Positions 16,232 to 27,176 of a stretch of DNA of 44,454 nucleotides are shown one piece after another. The DNA is from Streptomyces sp. MP131-18. GTDB lineage: Bacteria > Actinomycetota > Actinomycetes > Streptomycetales > Streptomycetaceae. Below the pieces are notes generated by a model. It did not search any database. It saw nothing but the letters and a program-made list of their open reading frames with translations, and was not told where the DNA came from. The stretch's first letter is position 1. Each line of letters opens with the position of its first letter. The stretch spans positions 579,371 to 623,824 of the forward strand of contig NZ_LZNS01000001.1 of assembly GCF_001984575.1 (NCBI RefSeq), written 5' to 3'. The position numbers were made by a program, and so were the translations under genes.

Positions 16232-18631
16232 TCAGGAGGCTCCGAGGCCGCGCAAACGTTCGTCGATGCGGGCCACGAGGGCGTCGTTCCCCGTCTGCGC
16301 GTACAGGGCACGCGCCGTGCGCAGGTGCTCCGCCTCGGCCCGCGGCTCGGAAAGCTCCATGGCGCAGCGCGCCAGCAGCCGCGCGCACTCGGCCTGTTGC
16401 ATCGGCGCGCCGTCGGCGGCCATCGCGGCGGACGCCTCCCTCAGCGGCGTCCGGGCGGCGCCCGGGTCCCCGGCGTCGAGGAACGTCTCGCCCAGGCTCA
16501 TTTTCACCCGCGCCTCGTTGTACGGGTCGGGCGCCGGAAGCTCGGTGAACAGTGCGAGAGCGTTGAGCAGTTGGGTCGTGGCCTGGTCCGTGCGGCGCCC
16601 CAGGCGCAGCGCCCGCCCGCTGTGGTGGGCCAGGATCGCCAACGCGCGCGGCACGTCGGCGGCCCCGTCCTGGTCCTGGGCGATGAGGCCGAGCCGGTGC
16701 CTGGCCTCGGCGAAACGGGACTCGGCCTCCTCGTACCGCCACTGGTCGAGCCGCAGCAGACCCAGCACCTCCAGGGCGGTGGCCTCGCCGCGGTGGTGCC
16801 CGGCGCGCCGGTCGGACTCCGCCGCCCGGGCCAGCTGCCGTTCGGCTTCGTCGTACCGCCCGAGCCCCTTGAGGGCGAACGACAGCTGGACCCGCATCCG
16901 GCCCTCGGCGCGGGGGTCCCCGAACGCCTCGGCACAGCGCTCGGCCGCGGCCACGCCGCGCTGGTGCGTCTCGGCCCACTGCCGGTGGAAGCCGCATTTG
17001 AGGTGCAGGCCCCACAGCGCCTCGCACAGCTGCCAGACCAGGTCGTCGAAGCCGTGCTCGTCCGCGGCACGTACGGCCTCGGCCAGGTTCTCCCGTTCCC
17101 GCAGCAGCCAGTCCAGGCCGGTCGCCGCGGACTCGCTCCGGGGCAGGCCGCGTTCGGCGTAGGCAGGGCCGAGCCGCCAACGGCCGGGCAGGACCGCGCT
17201 GTCGGCGGCGGCCGCCTCGCGCAGATACCAGCGGACGATGCGGCCCGTGGCGCGCGCGGACTCCTGCGGACCGTCCGTCAGGGCCGCGCGCTGCTCGGCG
17301 TGGCGGCGGATGACGTCGTGGTAGCGGTAGCGCTCCTCGCCCGTCTCCTCGACGAGGTGGGCGGCGGCCAGTTCTTCGAGCAGGGCGCGCGCGGCGGCCT
17401 CGTCCCCGTCCCCCGCCGCCGCGGCGGCGGCGCCGACGGAGATGTCCGGCCAGGGGCGGAGGCCGAGCAGCCGGTACAGGCGGGCGGCGGGCGCGCCGAG
17501 TTCGCGGTAGGACAGGTCGGTGGCCCGGAAGGCCGCGGTGTCGTCCGGCCCGCTGTGCATCGCTCCCTCCCGCCGTTCCCCGTCGCCGTCCCCGCCGCCG
17601 TCGCCGGATTCGGCCTCGGTGAAGTCGCGGAGAATCCGCTCCCAGCTGAGGTGTTCCCGCCCCGCGGCGCGCGCACCCGTGGCGCACAGCGTCAGCGGCA
17701 GCCCGGCGCACCGCCCGGCGACGGCCTCGGCGTGCTCGCGGCCCTCGGCGACGCGGTCGGGGCCGACGAGGCGGGCCAGCAGGCGCAGCGAGTCCTCCGG
17801 CGGGAGCGGGCCGAGCCGGATGACGCGGGCCCCGTGGTCCCTGACCAGCTCGGGCAACCGGTAGCGGCTGGTGACCATCACCAGCGACCGCGGCGCGGCG
17901 GTCAGCAGCGGCGCGACCTGCGCCGCCGAATGCGCGTTGTCCAGCAGTACCAGGAGCCGCCGCTCGGCGGTCAGGTCGCGGTAGAGGTCGAGCAGGCGCT
18001 GCTCGTCACCGGAGATCCGGCCGGCCGGGACACCGAGAACGGCGAGGAAACGGGCGAGGACGTCGGAGGGGGCGACGGCGGTGGCCGCCGCGGCGCCCCT
18101 GAGGTCGGCGTGGAGCTGCCCGTCGGGGAAACGTTCGGCGAGGAGCCGGGCGCAGTGCACGGCGGTCGCGGTCTTGCCGATGCCGCCGGGGCCGATGAGG
18201 ACCACGATGCCGGGGTGGCCGAGGGCCTCCTCGCCGAGCCCGTCCGCCAGGTCCCGCACGTCGGCGAGCACGTGCTCCCGGTCGGTGAAGACGGCGGTGC
18301 CCGGCGGCAGCAGGCGTGGGCGGGCCGTCGCGCCACGCGGACCGCCGGCCCCGCCGACCGCGGCCGAGTCCCGCAGCCACAGCTCCAGGTCGCGGGCGAA
18401 CGCGGGGTCGCTGGCGGCCTCCTGGAACAGCCGCTCCGCCAGCTCCCGGCGCTCCTGCGGCCCGTCGGGCAGGGCCGTTCCGCCGTCGGCGTCGCGGCGC
18501 AGCGATCTGCGCACCAGGCCGGACAGGGCCTCGGACATGCGCCGCCCGAACTCGCCGGTGGCCCCCGACAGGGCGTCGGAGGTCACCGTCTCGACCGCCG
18601 ACACCACCGCCGACATGGTCAGCAGTTCCAT
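16232..18631 (-). CDS. NB-ARC/TPR STAND-type ATPase
   Basis: 799 residues from ATG 18631, with GGGGGAGG just upstream. An N-terminal helical region (1-110) has no recognisable winged helix or BTAD, so it is not an AfsR/SARP protein. The NB-ARC core has IGPGGIGKT (Lys153), LLVLLDNAH near 226-234, VMVTSRYRLP near 251 and GLPLTL near 310. An Ala-rich winged-helix-like segment follows, then about 350 residues of TPR-like helices rich in ALxxxGRYDEAxxxL-type repeats. STAND proteins of this type act as signal-activated oligomeric switches in regulation or cell defence. No effector domain is visible. The P-loop gene 27 bp downstream may be its partner. Confidence 0.85.
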   Translation of the reverse strand: MELLTMSAVVSAVETVTSDALSGATGEFGRRMSEALSGLVRRSLRRDADGGTALPDGPQERRELAERLFQEAASDPAFARDLELWLRDSAAVGGAGGPRGATARPRLLPPGTAVFTDREHVLADVRDLADGLGEEALGHPGIVVLIGPGGIGKTATAVHCARLLAERFPDGQLHADLRGAAAATAVAPSDVLARFLAVLGVPAGRISGDEQRLLDLYRDLTAERRLLVLLDNAHSAAQVAPLLTAAPRSLVMVTSRYRLPELVRDHGARVIRLGPLPPEDSLRLLARLVGPDRVAEGREHAEAVAGRCAGLPLTLCATGARAAGREHLSWERILRDFTEAESGDGGGDGDGERREGAMHSGPDDTAAFRATDLSYRELGAPAARLYRLLGLRPWPDISVGAAAAAAGDGDEAAARALLEELAAAHLVEETGEERYRYHDVIRRHAEQRAALTDGPQESARATGRIVRWYLREAAAADSAVLPGRWRLGPAYAERGLPRSESAATGLDWLLRERENLAEAVRAADEHGFDDLVWQLCEALWGLHLKCGFHRQWAETHQRGVAAAERCAEAFGDPRAEGRMRVQLSFALKGLGRYDEAERQLARAAESDRRAGHHRGEATALEVLGLLRLDQWRYEEAESRFAEARHRLGLIAQDQDGAADVPRALAILAHHSGRALRLGRRTDQATTQLLNALALFTELPAPDPYNEARVKMSLGETFLDAGDPGAARTPLREASAAMAADGAPMQQAECARLLARCAMELSEPRAEAEHLRTARALYAQTGNDALVARIDERLRGLGAS

Positions 18632-18702
18632 TCAGCCTCCCCCGCCGCGTGGGGAAACACGTTAGCCGACGCGGGAGTTGGTCACACGTCCGGTCCGGCC
18701 GG

Positions 18703-19356
18703 TCACGGCCAGGTGCGGGGCTGCGGGGGCGTGGTGCCGCCGACCAGGTAGCCGGTGAGCACCGCGGCGGCCGGGGCGAGCGCGGCCAGCGGCCAGGTCA
18801 TGCCGTGCGCGTTCTCCGTCCAGCCCTCCCACATATCGGAAAAGTTGTCGAAGAACATCTCGAACGCGCCCTTCGCGCCGTCGGTCGCCTCGGAGGCCAG
18901 CACGGCGGTCGCGAAGGTCTCACCGAGCAGCATGGCGACCACGGCCAGCGCCCCGGCCGTCCAGTAGGCCGCGGGCTGTCCGGGGGCGAGCTTCGCGGCC
19001 GGGAGGCCGATCAGGGCGCCCACGGCCGCGGCGAGCCAGGTCAGCTGGGCGACATCGATCTCGGTGTCGCCGTTGCGGGCCGCGTCCTCGATCAGGGACT
19101 CGAAGTCGACGACCATGCCCGTGAGGAAGCCGTACAGCAGGGCCAGCGCGAGGGCGGCGGCCGCGCTCACCAGGATGGCCACCCCGGGCTGGGGCCTGCG
19201 GGTGTAGGGCGCCGGCGGCGGCGCGGGCGGGCCCATGCCGGGCTGCGGATAGCCGTACCCCGGCTGCTGCGGGTAGCCGTACCCGGGTTGTTGCGGGTAG
19301 CCGTACCCGGGCTGTCCCGGCTGCGGCTGGTGTTGGTGCTGCCAAGGCTGGCTCAT
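18703..19356 (-). CDS. Proline/tyrosine/glycine-rich multi-pass membrane protein
   Basis: 217 residues. Residues 1-50 are a cytoplasmic repeat region with three imperfect copies of a GYGYPQQP unit, followed by a Pro-rich stretch. About four hydrophobic segments follow (near 60-85, 105-125, 130-152, 185-207). The layout is common in actinomycete membrane proteins with disordered Pro-rich N-termini, which are often linked to ESX or cell-envelope functions, but no known domain is visible. It starts 42 bp after the stop of the upstream gene at 19399, a second Pro-rich membrane-anchored protein, so the two may be one transcript. Confidence 0.75.
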   Translation of the reverse strand: MSQPWQHQHQPQPGQPGYGYPQQPGYGYPQQPGYGYPQPGMGPPAPPPAPYTRRPQPGVAILVSAAAALALALLYGFLTGMVVDFESLIEDAARNGDTEIDVAQLTWLAAAVGALIGLPAAKLAPGQPAAYWTAGALAVVAMLLGETFATAVLASEATDGAKGAFEMFFDNFSDMWEGWTENAHGMTWPLAALAPAAAVLTGYLVGGTTPPQPRTWP

Positions 19357-19398
19357 GATCCCCCCTGTGGCCGTGACGACGTGACGGTCGGCACGGGC

Positions 19399-20268
19399 TC
19401 AGCCGGTGTAGACGACGGTGCAGACCAGGACGGATTCGGCGTCCGCGGTCCACCACCAGTAGGTGTTCTGGTCGTTGGCCGACTGCCGGCACGCGCCGTC
19501 CGTCACCGTCGCCGGGGCGGAGTAGACGCCGGTGACGTTGTACAGCTGGCTGTAGGGCGGAACGACGCCGCCCTCGCAGTCCACCCAGCTCATGAGGTTG
19601 GCACTGCCGTCCGCCATGCCGAGGAAGCACTGCCCGACCTCGAACTGCCGGGTGACGCAGAGGGCCACGGTCTCGGCCCCCGAGCTGTAGGACAGGTAGG
19701 AGCGGCCGGCGTCCACGGGGCAGGCGCCCACCGAGTCCGCCGTGTCCGACACCCAGACGCCGGCACCGTCGTCGTCGCAGGAGACCGGGTCGGGGGTGTC
19801 GCTGACCCATTCGGTCTCGGAAATCATCCAGTTGTTGAGACAGTCGCCCGCGGAGACCTGCTGGTACAGCTCCAGCGTCGGGTCCGTCGGCGTGGGCGTC
19901 GGGGTGGGGGTCGGAGTGGGCGTCGGCGTGGGTGAGCCGCCGATGTCGCCGAGCCCTTCGGTCGAGCCGCCGCCGGACCCGTCGAAGTCCTGGTCCTCCA
20001 GGCCGGGTATCTCGCCGAGGTCCCCGCCGTCGATCGCCCCCGGGCCCCCGATGCCGGGAGCGGCGGCGGATGCGTTGCCGCGCGCGTCGGCGCCGGTGGC
20101 CTTGGCGAGGCCGAACGAAAGGGCCACCGCGGCCACGACGACAATGGCGAGGATGCCGAGCCGACGCCCGTCATTGCCGCCCGCGCCCGGCCCCGGGACG
20201 GGCCCCGGCTGCCCTGGGACAGGCCCCGGCTGCGGACCCGCGTAGGGCCCGCCTGGTATACCACTCAT
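19399..20268 (-). CDS. Pro-rich membrane-anchored protein with extracytoplasmic C-terminal domain
   Basis: 289 residues from ATG 20268 (MSGIPGGPYAGPQ), preceded by GGGGGAAGAAGC. A Pro/Gly-rich cytoplasmic head (1-45), a single membrane helix (about 48-70, LGILAIVVVAAVALSF) and a low-complexity stalk ending in eight Thr-Pro pairs (near 120-135) lead to an external domain with several cysteines (GDCLNNW, SCDDDG, GACPVD, GQCFLG, GACRQS). The cysteines probably form disulfides. It resembles actinomycete proteins annotated with a DUF4190- or septum-formation-like ectodomain, but I cannot name the family. The frame is open upstream to 20370, without a better start. Confidence 0.75.
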   Translation of the reverse strand: MSGIPGGPYAGPQPGPVPGQPGPVPGPGAGGNDGRRLGILAIVVVAAVALSFGLAKATGADARGNASAAAPGIGGPGAIDGGDLGEIPGLEDQDFDGSGGGSTEGLGDIGGSPTPTPTPTPTPTPTPTDPTLELYQQVSAGDCLNNWMISETEWVSDTPDPVSCDDDGAGVWVSDTADSVGACPVDAGRSYLSYSSGAETVALCVTRQFEVGQCFLGMADGSANLMSWVDCEGGVVPPYSQLYNVTGVYSAPATVTDGACRQSANDQNTYWWWTADAESVLVCTVVYTG

Positions 20269-20393
20269 GCTTCTTCCCCCGTGACACATGCTGTGCTCAT
20301 GTCCTGCGCGGGTCAGGCTAGCAACCACGGGCCCCCTGGGCACAATTGTTCGCCGGCCGGCTCGTACCAACGCCGTTCAGTCAAGCGTGGGCA

Positions 20394-20840
20394 CTAGTAG
20401 CCCTCGGAGCAGAGACCAGTCCAGCCTCCCTCGGGGGAGCGGTGGTTCGGCCACTCCATGGCGCGTCGCGTCTCCGGCCCGTAATCGCCGTCCACCGTGG
20501 CGCCCTCGTTGCGCTGGACGAACTCGACGGCCGCCTCGGTGTCCGGGCCATACTCGCCGTCCGCCGCGATGGGCATGGAGTAGCAGCGGCTGATTGCCAG
20601 TTGGAGCTGCCGTACGGCCGGGCCCTGAGAGCCGACGCCCATGGTGCAGTTCCGGCTGCCGGTGGCTCCGTTGACGGGCTGACGAAGGTAGATGTCGCTC
20701 TGGACGTAGTACTCCTTCCACGTGGTGCACGTCCCCGCCTGGGCGGCGACGTCCTCGGCCGCCGCGCCGGGGGCGAGGGCGAGGGTGACGCCGGTGAGAG
20801 CGGTGGCCAGGGACAGGGCGAGGCCCGTGCGCAGGGGCAT
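20394..20840 (-). CDS. Secreted peptidoglycan-binding-domain protein
   Basis: 148 residues from ATG 20840, with AAGGGAA upstream. A Sec signal peptide (1-28) has a probable AAA cleavage site before EDVAAQAG. The mature protein carries a PG_binding_1-type repeat (about 70-130: SQGPAVRQLQ, then DGEYGPDTEAAVEFVQ, then DGDYGPETRRAM) and four cysteines (38, 65, 87, 144) that could pair. There is no catalytic domain. Small proteins like this are common Streptomyces exoproteins, probably associated with the wall. It stands apart from its neighbours by 125 bp downstream and 666 bp upstream. Confidence 0.85.
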   Translation of the reverse strand: MPLRTGLALSLATALTGVTLALAPGAAAEDVAAQAGTCTTWKEYYVQSDIYLRQPVNGATGSRNCTMGVGSQGPAVRQLQLAISRCYSMPIAADGEYGPDTEAAVEFVQRNEGATVDGDYGPETRRAMEWPNHRSPEGGWTGLCSEGY

Positions 20841-21506
20841 GGCGGTTCCCTTCGTGCCGGACAGATGCGGCTTTCCTATGGTGGCCGGTCTCTGCGCCCG
20901 GAGGGAGGGTCCACCAGACCCCTCCCTTCGACGGGGGCATCCGTACGGCCGTGGGAGCCTCTGCCGTACGCCCGTCATCGTTCGTGATCTGCCTGGTCGG
21001 CGAGCGGTGTGCACATGGGAACGGCCACCGCTGACCATCGATGTGCGCGAGGACAATCGAAGATCAGCGGTGGCCGTGGGGTACAGCGCAGATCCTGCCC
21101 GTCGGCAGGAGGAATTCGAGTCAGCTCGGCTCTCGACCCGTTCGCCATGGCTCGGTCCCGACATCGTGGTGGGTGGGCGCGAGGACTCTGCCCACGTCGT
21201 GCCGGGTGGCTCGGTGCCGATTCCCCAGTTCCCGGTGGCCGGTGGCCGGTCGCGATGCGGCAGGGTCATACCCCCTGCGGCCCTCATGTGATGGATCTTT
21301 GTGACGGAGCACGTGATCGTGCGGGGGCCGTCCGCCTGTCCGGCACATCTCAGGTGAGTGAGTCAGTGCGAACACTGTTCGGGGTGGGCCCGACTCGCGG
21401 TCGTAGGACTCGGGACCGGTCGGTCCGGGAGCCTTCGGCCGATGCCGCGGGGGACACACGCGCATACGCTGCCGCAGCGAACGTGACCGATCACGAGGAG
21501 TGTCCC
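20841..21506. other. Long non-coding gap with a 14-bp inverted repeat
   Basis: 666 bp between divergent genes. No frame in either direction gives a convincing protein. It must hold promoters for the genes at 20840 (minus) and 21507 (plus). The only clear structure is the inverted repeat at 21021-21077. Confidence 0.5.
21021..21077. repeat. Perfect 14-bp inverted repeat with 29-nt loop
   Basis: ACGGCCACCGCTGA at 21021-21034 is exactly mirrored at 21064-21077. It is far from both flanking starts (180 and 430 bp). It could be a decayed insertion end, a structured RNA or a recombination site. Confidence 0.7.
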
Positions 21507-21911
21507 ATGCCCGCCACAGGCCAGAGCCATATCCGTATCGCCCGGCCGTCGCGCGACCTCGCTGCGGCGGAGCACTTCTGGGTCAGCGGGCTCGGGCTGA
21601 GCGTGCTGTTCCGAGCGGAGAGCGAAGGCGGACCGGACGAACACGACCTGCTGATGGTCGGCTGGCCGGACGCCTCCTGGCATCTGGAACTCGTCCAGGA
21701 CGCCGCCGTCGAACCGCGCCCGACCGAGGAAGACCTGCTCGTCGTCTACCTCGGCGAGCAGGTACCGCAAACGGTGCTCTCACGCCTGGAAGCCCACGGC
21801 GGTAAGCGCGTGCGGTCGCGTAACCCGTACTGGGACACATGGGGTGCCACCATCGAGGACCCGGACGGCTACCGGCTGGTACTCAGCACCCGCGGCTGGA
21901 CCAACTCCTAG
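21507..21911 (+). CDS. VOC-superfamily (glyoxalase/bleomycin-resistance-like) protein
   Basis: 134 residues from ATG 21507, with GAGGAG 9 nt upstream. The two-repeat VOC pattern is visible: an N-terminal strand HIRIARPSRDLAAAEHFWVSGLGL, a central WHLELVQD with a likely metal-ligand Glu, and the final WGATIEDPDGYRLVL. Members bind a divalent metal and act as glyoxalases, dioxygenases, epimerases or drug-binding proteins. Substrate unknown. It is followed by a methyltransferase and a second VOC gene on the same strand, but the 267-bp gap suggests separate transcription. Confidence 0.85.
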   Translation: MPATGQSHIRIARPSRDLAAAEHFWVSGLGLSVLFRAESEGGPDEHDLLMVGWPDASWHLELVQDAAVEPRPTEEDLLVVYLGEQVPQTVLSRLEAHGGKRVRSRNPYWDTWGATIEDPDGYRLVLSTRGWTNS

Positions 21912-22178
21912 GCCTGTCCTGTCCTGGGGCGGCCCGCCCGTCGCGGCGATGCGGCAGGCTCCGCGACGGATCGGGACGGGACGGCCCCGCTCACGTGGAT
22001 ACCGCGCGACCGGCTGCCGCACGCGGCGGGAGAGCGGCCTGCTGCCGGGCGTCCCGACCGCCGGCGGCACGGGCGGGGCGCCGCGGGTTCGCCGCGGGCG
22101 GAAACGCGGGCGGTCGCGGCGCGGGCGGGCAGGCATGGCGGGGGGGCGGGAGCCCGGTGCGGAGCGAAGGAGTGGCAC

Positions 22179-22868
22179 ATGGCGTCGACGGCGGCCTACG
22201 ACGAGATCGCGGACTGGTACGAGGAGGAGTTCATCGCCGGGCAGCGGTACGGCTCGGGGCGGGACGACCCGCTGGACCTCGACGGACTGCTGCGCGGCAT
22301 GCTCGGCGAGGGCGAGGGCACCTGCCTGGAGATCGGCTGCGGCACGGGAATCCATGCCGCGCGCGTGCGTTCCCTGGGCCGGACCCCGGTCGGCGTCGAC
22401 CTCTCCGGCGGGATGCTGCGCCACGCGCGCGGGCGGCTGCCCGCCGCCCGGGCCGACGCGGCGCGGCTGCCGGTCCTGGACGCGTCCGTTCCCGCCGTGC
22501 TGGCGATGATGGTGCACACGGACATGCCGCGCTATCCGGCGGTACTGGCCGAGGCCGCGCGCGTGCTGCGACCCGGGGGCGTGCTGGTGCACATCGGTGT
22601 GCACCCCTGTTTCTGCGGCGGGTTCGCCGACCGGGGAGACCCGGACGCGGTGGTCATCGGGCCCGGGTATCTCGACGGCCACTGGACGAAGGCGTCGTGG
22701 ACGGACCGCGGGGTGCGCGACAAGGTCGGGGCCACGCACCTGCCGCTGCCCGAGCTGCTTGGTGTGTTCACCGCCGCGGGCCTGGTGCTGAGCCGGTTCG
22801 CCGAGGGCGGGCGGCCCACCCCCGCGGTGCTCGCGGTGCGGGCGGTCAAACCGCACCGGGCCCGCTGA
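22179..22868 (+). CDS. Class I SAM-dependent methyltransferase
   Basis: 229 residues from ATG 22179, with AAGGAG upstream at good spacing. SAM motif I is LEIGCGTGIHA (near 51-61), the acidic motif II is VGVDLSGGML (near 71-80), and the post-motif RVLRPGGVLVHIGVH near 128 is typical of the UbiE/Methyltransf_11 group. A Cys-containing HPCFCGGFADRG segment at about 142-153 is unusual in the family. The acceptor cannot be inferred. A VOC gene follows after 39 bp, so the two may be co-transcribed. Confidence 0.88.
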   Translation: MASTAAYDEIADWYEEEFIAGQRYGSGRDDPLDLDGLLRGMLGEGEGTCLEIGCGTGIHAARVRSLGRTPVGVDLSGGMLRHARGRLPAARADAARLPVLDASVPAVLAMMVHTDMPRYPAVLAEAARVLRPGGVLVHIGVHPCFCGGFADRGDPDAVVIGPGYLDGHWTKASWTDRGVRDKVGATHLPLPELLGVFTAAGLVLSRFAEGGRPTPAVLAVRAVKPHRAR

Positions 22869-22907
22869 CCGCGGCCGGCTGTCGGACCCTGCGGCTACGT
22901 TGAGGTC

Positions 22908-23288
22908 ATGGACGAATACGCGGTGCCGGTCCTGCCCAGCCGGGATCTGGCGGAGACGCTGGCCTTCTACACCCACCTCGGCTTCGAGCCGCACGGAGAC
23001 CCGCCGGAGCGGCACCGGTACCTGATGGTGACCCGGGGGGCGGTCGAGCTGCACTTCTGGCATCACCCGGAGGTGGACCCGCTGTCCACCGCGGCGAGTT
23101 GCTACGTGCGCGTGCGGGATGCGGACGCCCTGCACCGCGCCTGGTCCTCGGCCGGGGTGCCGGCCGAGGCGGAGACGGGCAGCCGGCTCGTGCCTCCGGC
23201 CGACACGGACTACGGGATGCGCGAGTTCTCCCTCGTGGACCGCAGCGGCAATCTCCTGCGCATCGGAAGCCCGCTCCCCGTCCCCTGA
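22908..23288 (+). CDS. VOC-family protein, bleomycin-resistance type
   Basis: 126 residues. VPVLPSRDLAETLAFYTHLGF at the start, AVELHFWHHPEVDP in the middle and GMREFSLVDRSGNLLRIG at the end match the short bleomycin-binding/resistance-type VOC proteins, which sequester drug as dimers or have lost catalytic metal. It lies 39 bp after the methyltransferase. The drug or substrate is unknown, and no bleomycin-type cluster is visible here. Confidence 0.85.
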   Translation: MDEYAVPVLPSRDLAETLAFYTHLGFEPHGDPPERHRYLMVTRGAVELHFWHHPEVDPLSTAASCYVRVRDADALHRAWSSAGVPAEAETGSRLVPPADTDYGMREFSLVDRSGNLLRIGSPLPVP

Positions 23289-25637
<2,349 letters not shown>

Positions 25638-25648
25638 TGCACACGTGT

Positions 25649-25680
25649 CCGCCCCGGCCGGCTTCGTCCGGCCGGGGCGG
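25649..25680 (+). terminator. Strong hairpin terminator after idh
   Basis: A perfect 13-bp GC stem (25649-25661 with 25668-25680) around a CTTCGT loop, followed by TCTCTCGTTC. It lies 12 bp after the idh stop and between convergent genes, so it may also serve the Spo0M-family gene. Confidence 0.85.
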
Positions 25681-25793
25681 TCTCTCGTTCCGGCCCCGGT
25701 GGCGCCGCGGCTCCTGGACCGGGCTCTGATCTTTCCGTGGCGGAACGAGCCTGCCGTGACCGCCCGCGATGGCCGCCGGGCGGGGTGGCGGGG

Positions 25794-26792
25794 TCAGTCC
25801 TCCTCGCCCTCCTCGTCGCCTTCGAAGAAGTCGCCGACCTCGTCAACGACTTCGGCGGCCACCATTCCGCCCACCACGCCGACGGCCAGGCCGGCGGCGC
25901 CCGCGGCGATCACCGTGCCCATGCCGGGGCCCGAGCCGTGGTGCTCGTCGTGCCCGTGGCCCTCGCTCTTGTGCGCCCAGCCGCCGTCGTGCGGCGGGTG
26001 ACCGTGCGAGGCGTATGCCGCACGGTGCTCCACCAGCGCGCGGACCCACGCGTCGACCTCGGCGGCCCAGTCGGTGTGGGCGACGCTGTCGTGGCTGACC
26101 GCGTGCCGGCCGAGCGTGTCGTGGCCGCCGGAGAAGAACCCGCCGCGCTTGTCCGCCTCCAGGACGATCTCCACCCCGCCGGGGGAGGCGAGGAAGGTGA
26201 GCTCGATCTCGTTGACCGCGTGGGCGTAGTGCGGCGGCGGGGTCAGCTCGATCTCCTGGTAGAACGGGAGTTGCTGGCCCGTACCGTGCACGTGCCCCAG
26301 CTCCAGGTCGGCCGAGACGAAGCCGAAGCCCAGGCCGCCGAGCGCCTCAAGAATCGCCTCCTGCACGGGCAGCGGGCCGATCGTCAGCGGGTCCAGGTCG
26401 CCCTTGTCCCGGGCGCCGGCCACCGCGAGCTCGGTGCGCACTCCGAGCACGATGCCGAGCGGCTGGCCGTACAGCTCGGTGAGCGGGGTTTCCCAGGGCA
26501 GCGTGACGGCGAAGGGGACCGCATGCCGTTCGCCCTCGGCGAGGCGGAACCCGCCGCCGACGGTGAACCGTTCGAAGATCACGGCGCCTTCGTCCTCGCC
26601 GTCGTGGCCCTCGGCCTCCACGCGCGCGAGCAGTTCGAGGGTGATGTGCTCGATGTCGACGTCGGCGTTCCCGCCTTCGAGGTGGACCTGCCCGTGCAGC
26701 AGCCCGCCGGGCAGCACCGCGCCGCCCTCCAGGACCGTGTCCACCGTGGGGCCGCCCATGCCGAGCGAGCCGAGCAGCCTTTTGAACACCAT
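25794..26792 (-). CDS. Spo0M/SpoOM-family protein with His-rich region and C-terminal hydrophobic tail
   Basis: 332 residues from ATG 26792 (MVFKRLLGSLGMGGP), with AAAGGAG 11 nt upstream; an in-frame GTG at 26804 sits too close to that site. Residues 1-240 match the arrestin-like SpoOM family (VDTVLEGGAVLPGGLLHGQVHLEGG, then PFAVTLPWETPLTEL). In Bacillus, Spo0M influences sporulation and cell cycle. The C-terminus adds a His/Gly-rich linker (about 255-290), a Gly/Ala-rich hydrophobic stretch (GTVIAAGAAGLAVGVVGGMVAAE) and an acidic tail, so it may be membrane-associated. It is convergent with idh. Confidence 0.88.
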   Translation of the reverse strand: MVFKRLLGSLGMGGPTVDTVLEGGAVLPGGLLHGQVHLEGGNADVDIEHITLELLARVEAEGHDGEDEGAVIFERFTVGGGFRLAEGERHAVPFAVTLPWETPLTELYGQPLGIVLGVRTELAVAGARDKGDLDPLTIGPLPVQEAILEALGGLGFGFVSADLELGHVHGTGQQLPFYQEIELTPPPHYAHAVNEIELTFLASPGGVEIVLEADKRGGFFSGGHDTLGRHAVSHDSVAHTDWAAEVDAWVRALVEHRAAYASHGHPPHDGGWAHKSEGHGHDEHHGSGPGMGTVIAAGAAGLAVGVVGGMVAAEVVDEVGDFFEGDEEGEED

Positions 26793-27098
26793 CGTGGCGT
26801 TCACTCCTTTACACGTTCGTGAGGGTCGGCACCGCGCCGCGGCGGCGGGCGGCAGGCCCGTGGGCCGCCGCGGGGCGGGGCGAATGACGGTACGCGGAAA
26901 CCGACGCTCGCGGTTTCTACACGCCTGTAGAAGAATAGTTGCCCCCCGGCGGGCCGCCCGCGCTTGCGGGCGTCCGGCGGAAGAAAGGCCGAAAGGCACC
27001 CCCGACAGGCACACCCCCACACCTCCCGGCGGCAACTTTACCGACCCTTTACTATGGGGCTCAGTGCCCGTCCGATCTTTGAAGGAGCAGCAGCCCTC
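26793..27098. other. Divergent promoter region between Spo0M-family and CNNM genes
   Basis: 306 bp with no gene. It contains two partly overlapping inverted repeats at 26897-26932 and an AT-rich stretch around 27040-27060 (CTTTACTATGG) that could be a plus-strand -10 region for the CNNM operon. Confidence 0.5.
26897..26932. promoter_or_regulatory. Two interlocked inverted repeats
   Basis: GAAACCG and CGGTTTC (26897-26903 and 26911-26917, 7-nt spacer) are followed, sharing three bases, by TTCTACA and TGTAGAA (26915-26921 and 26926-26932, 4-nt spacer). All arms are perfect. They lie 105 bp upstream of the Spo0M-family gene and look like operator sites; the regulator is unknown. Confidence 0.5.
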
Positions 27099-27176
27099 AT
27101 GGGCGAACCACCCAGTACCAACCGTGTCGTTCCCGGCCCAGCAGTGACGAGCAACGGGGCGGGGGTGGCACGGTGA
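27099..27176 (+). CDS. Possible 25-residue leader peptide upstream of the CNNM operon
   Basis: ATG 27099 follows GAAGGAG by 11 nt and opens a 25-codon frame whose TGA overlaps the GTG of the next gene (GTGA). The peptide is Pro/Gly/Val-rich, with no Trp run or regulatory arrest motif that I recognise. The overlap suggests translational coupling. It may equally be chance. Confidence 0.3.
   Translation: MGEPPSTNRVVPGPAVTSNGAGVAR

Noticed and set aside
19870..19935. GT-rich tandem repeat as a possible regulatory microsatellite
   Set aside because: It encodes a Thr-Pro stalk in frame, a common linker in exported actinomycete proteins; a protein-level explanation is enough.
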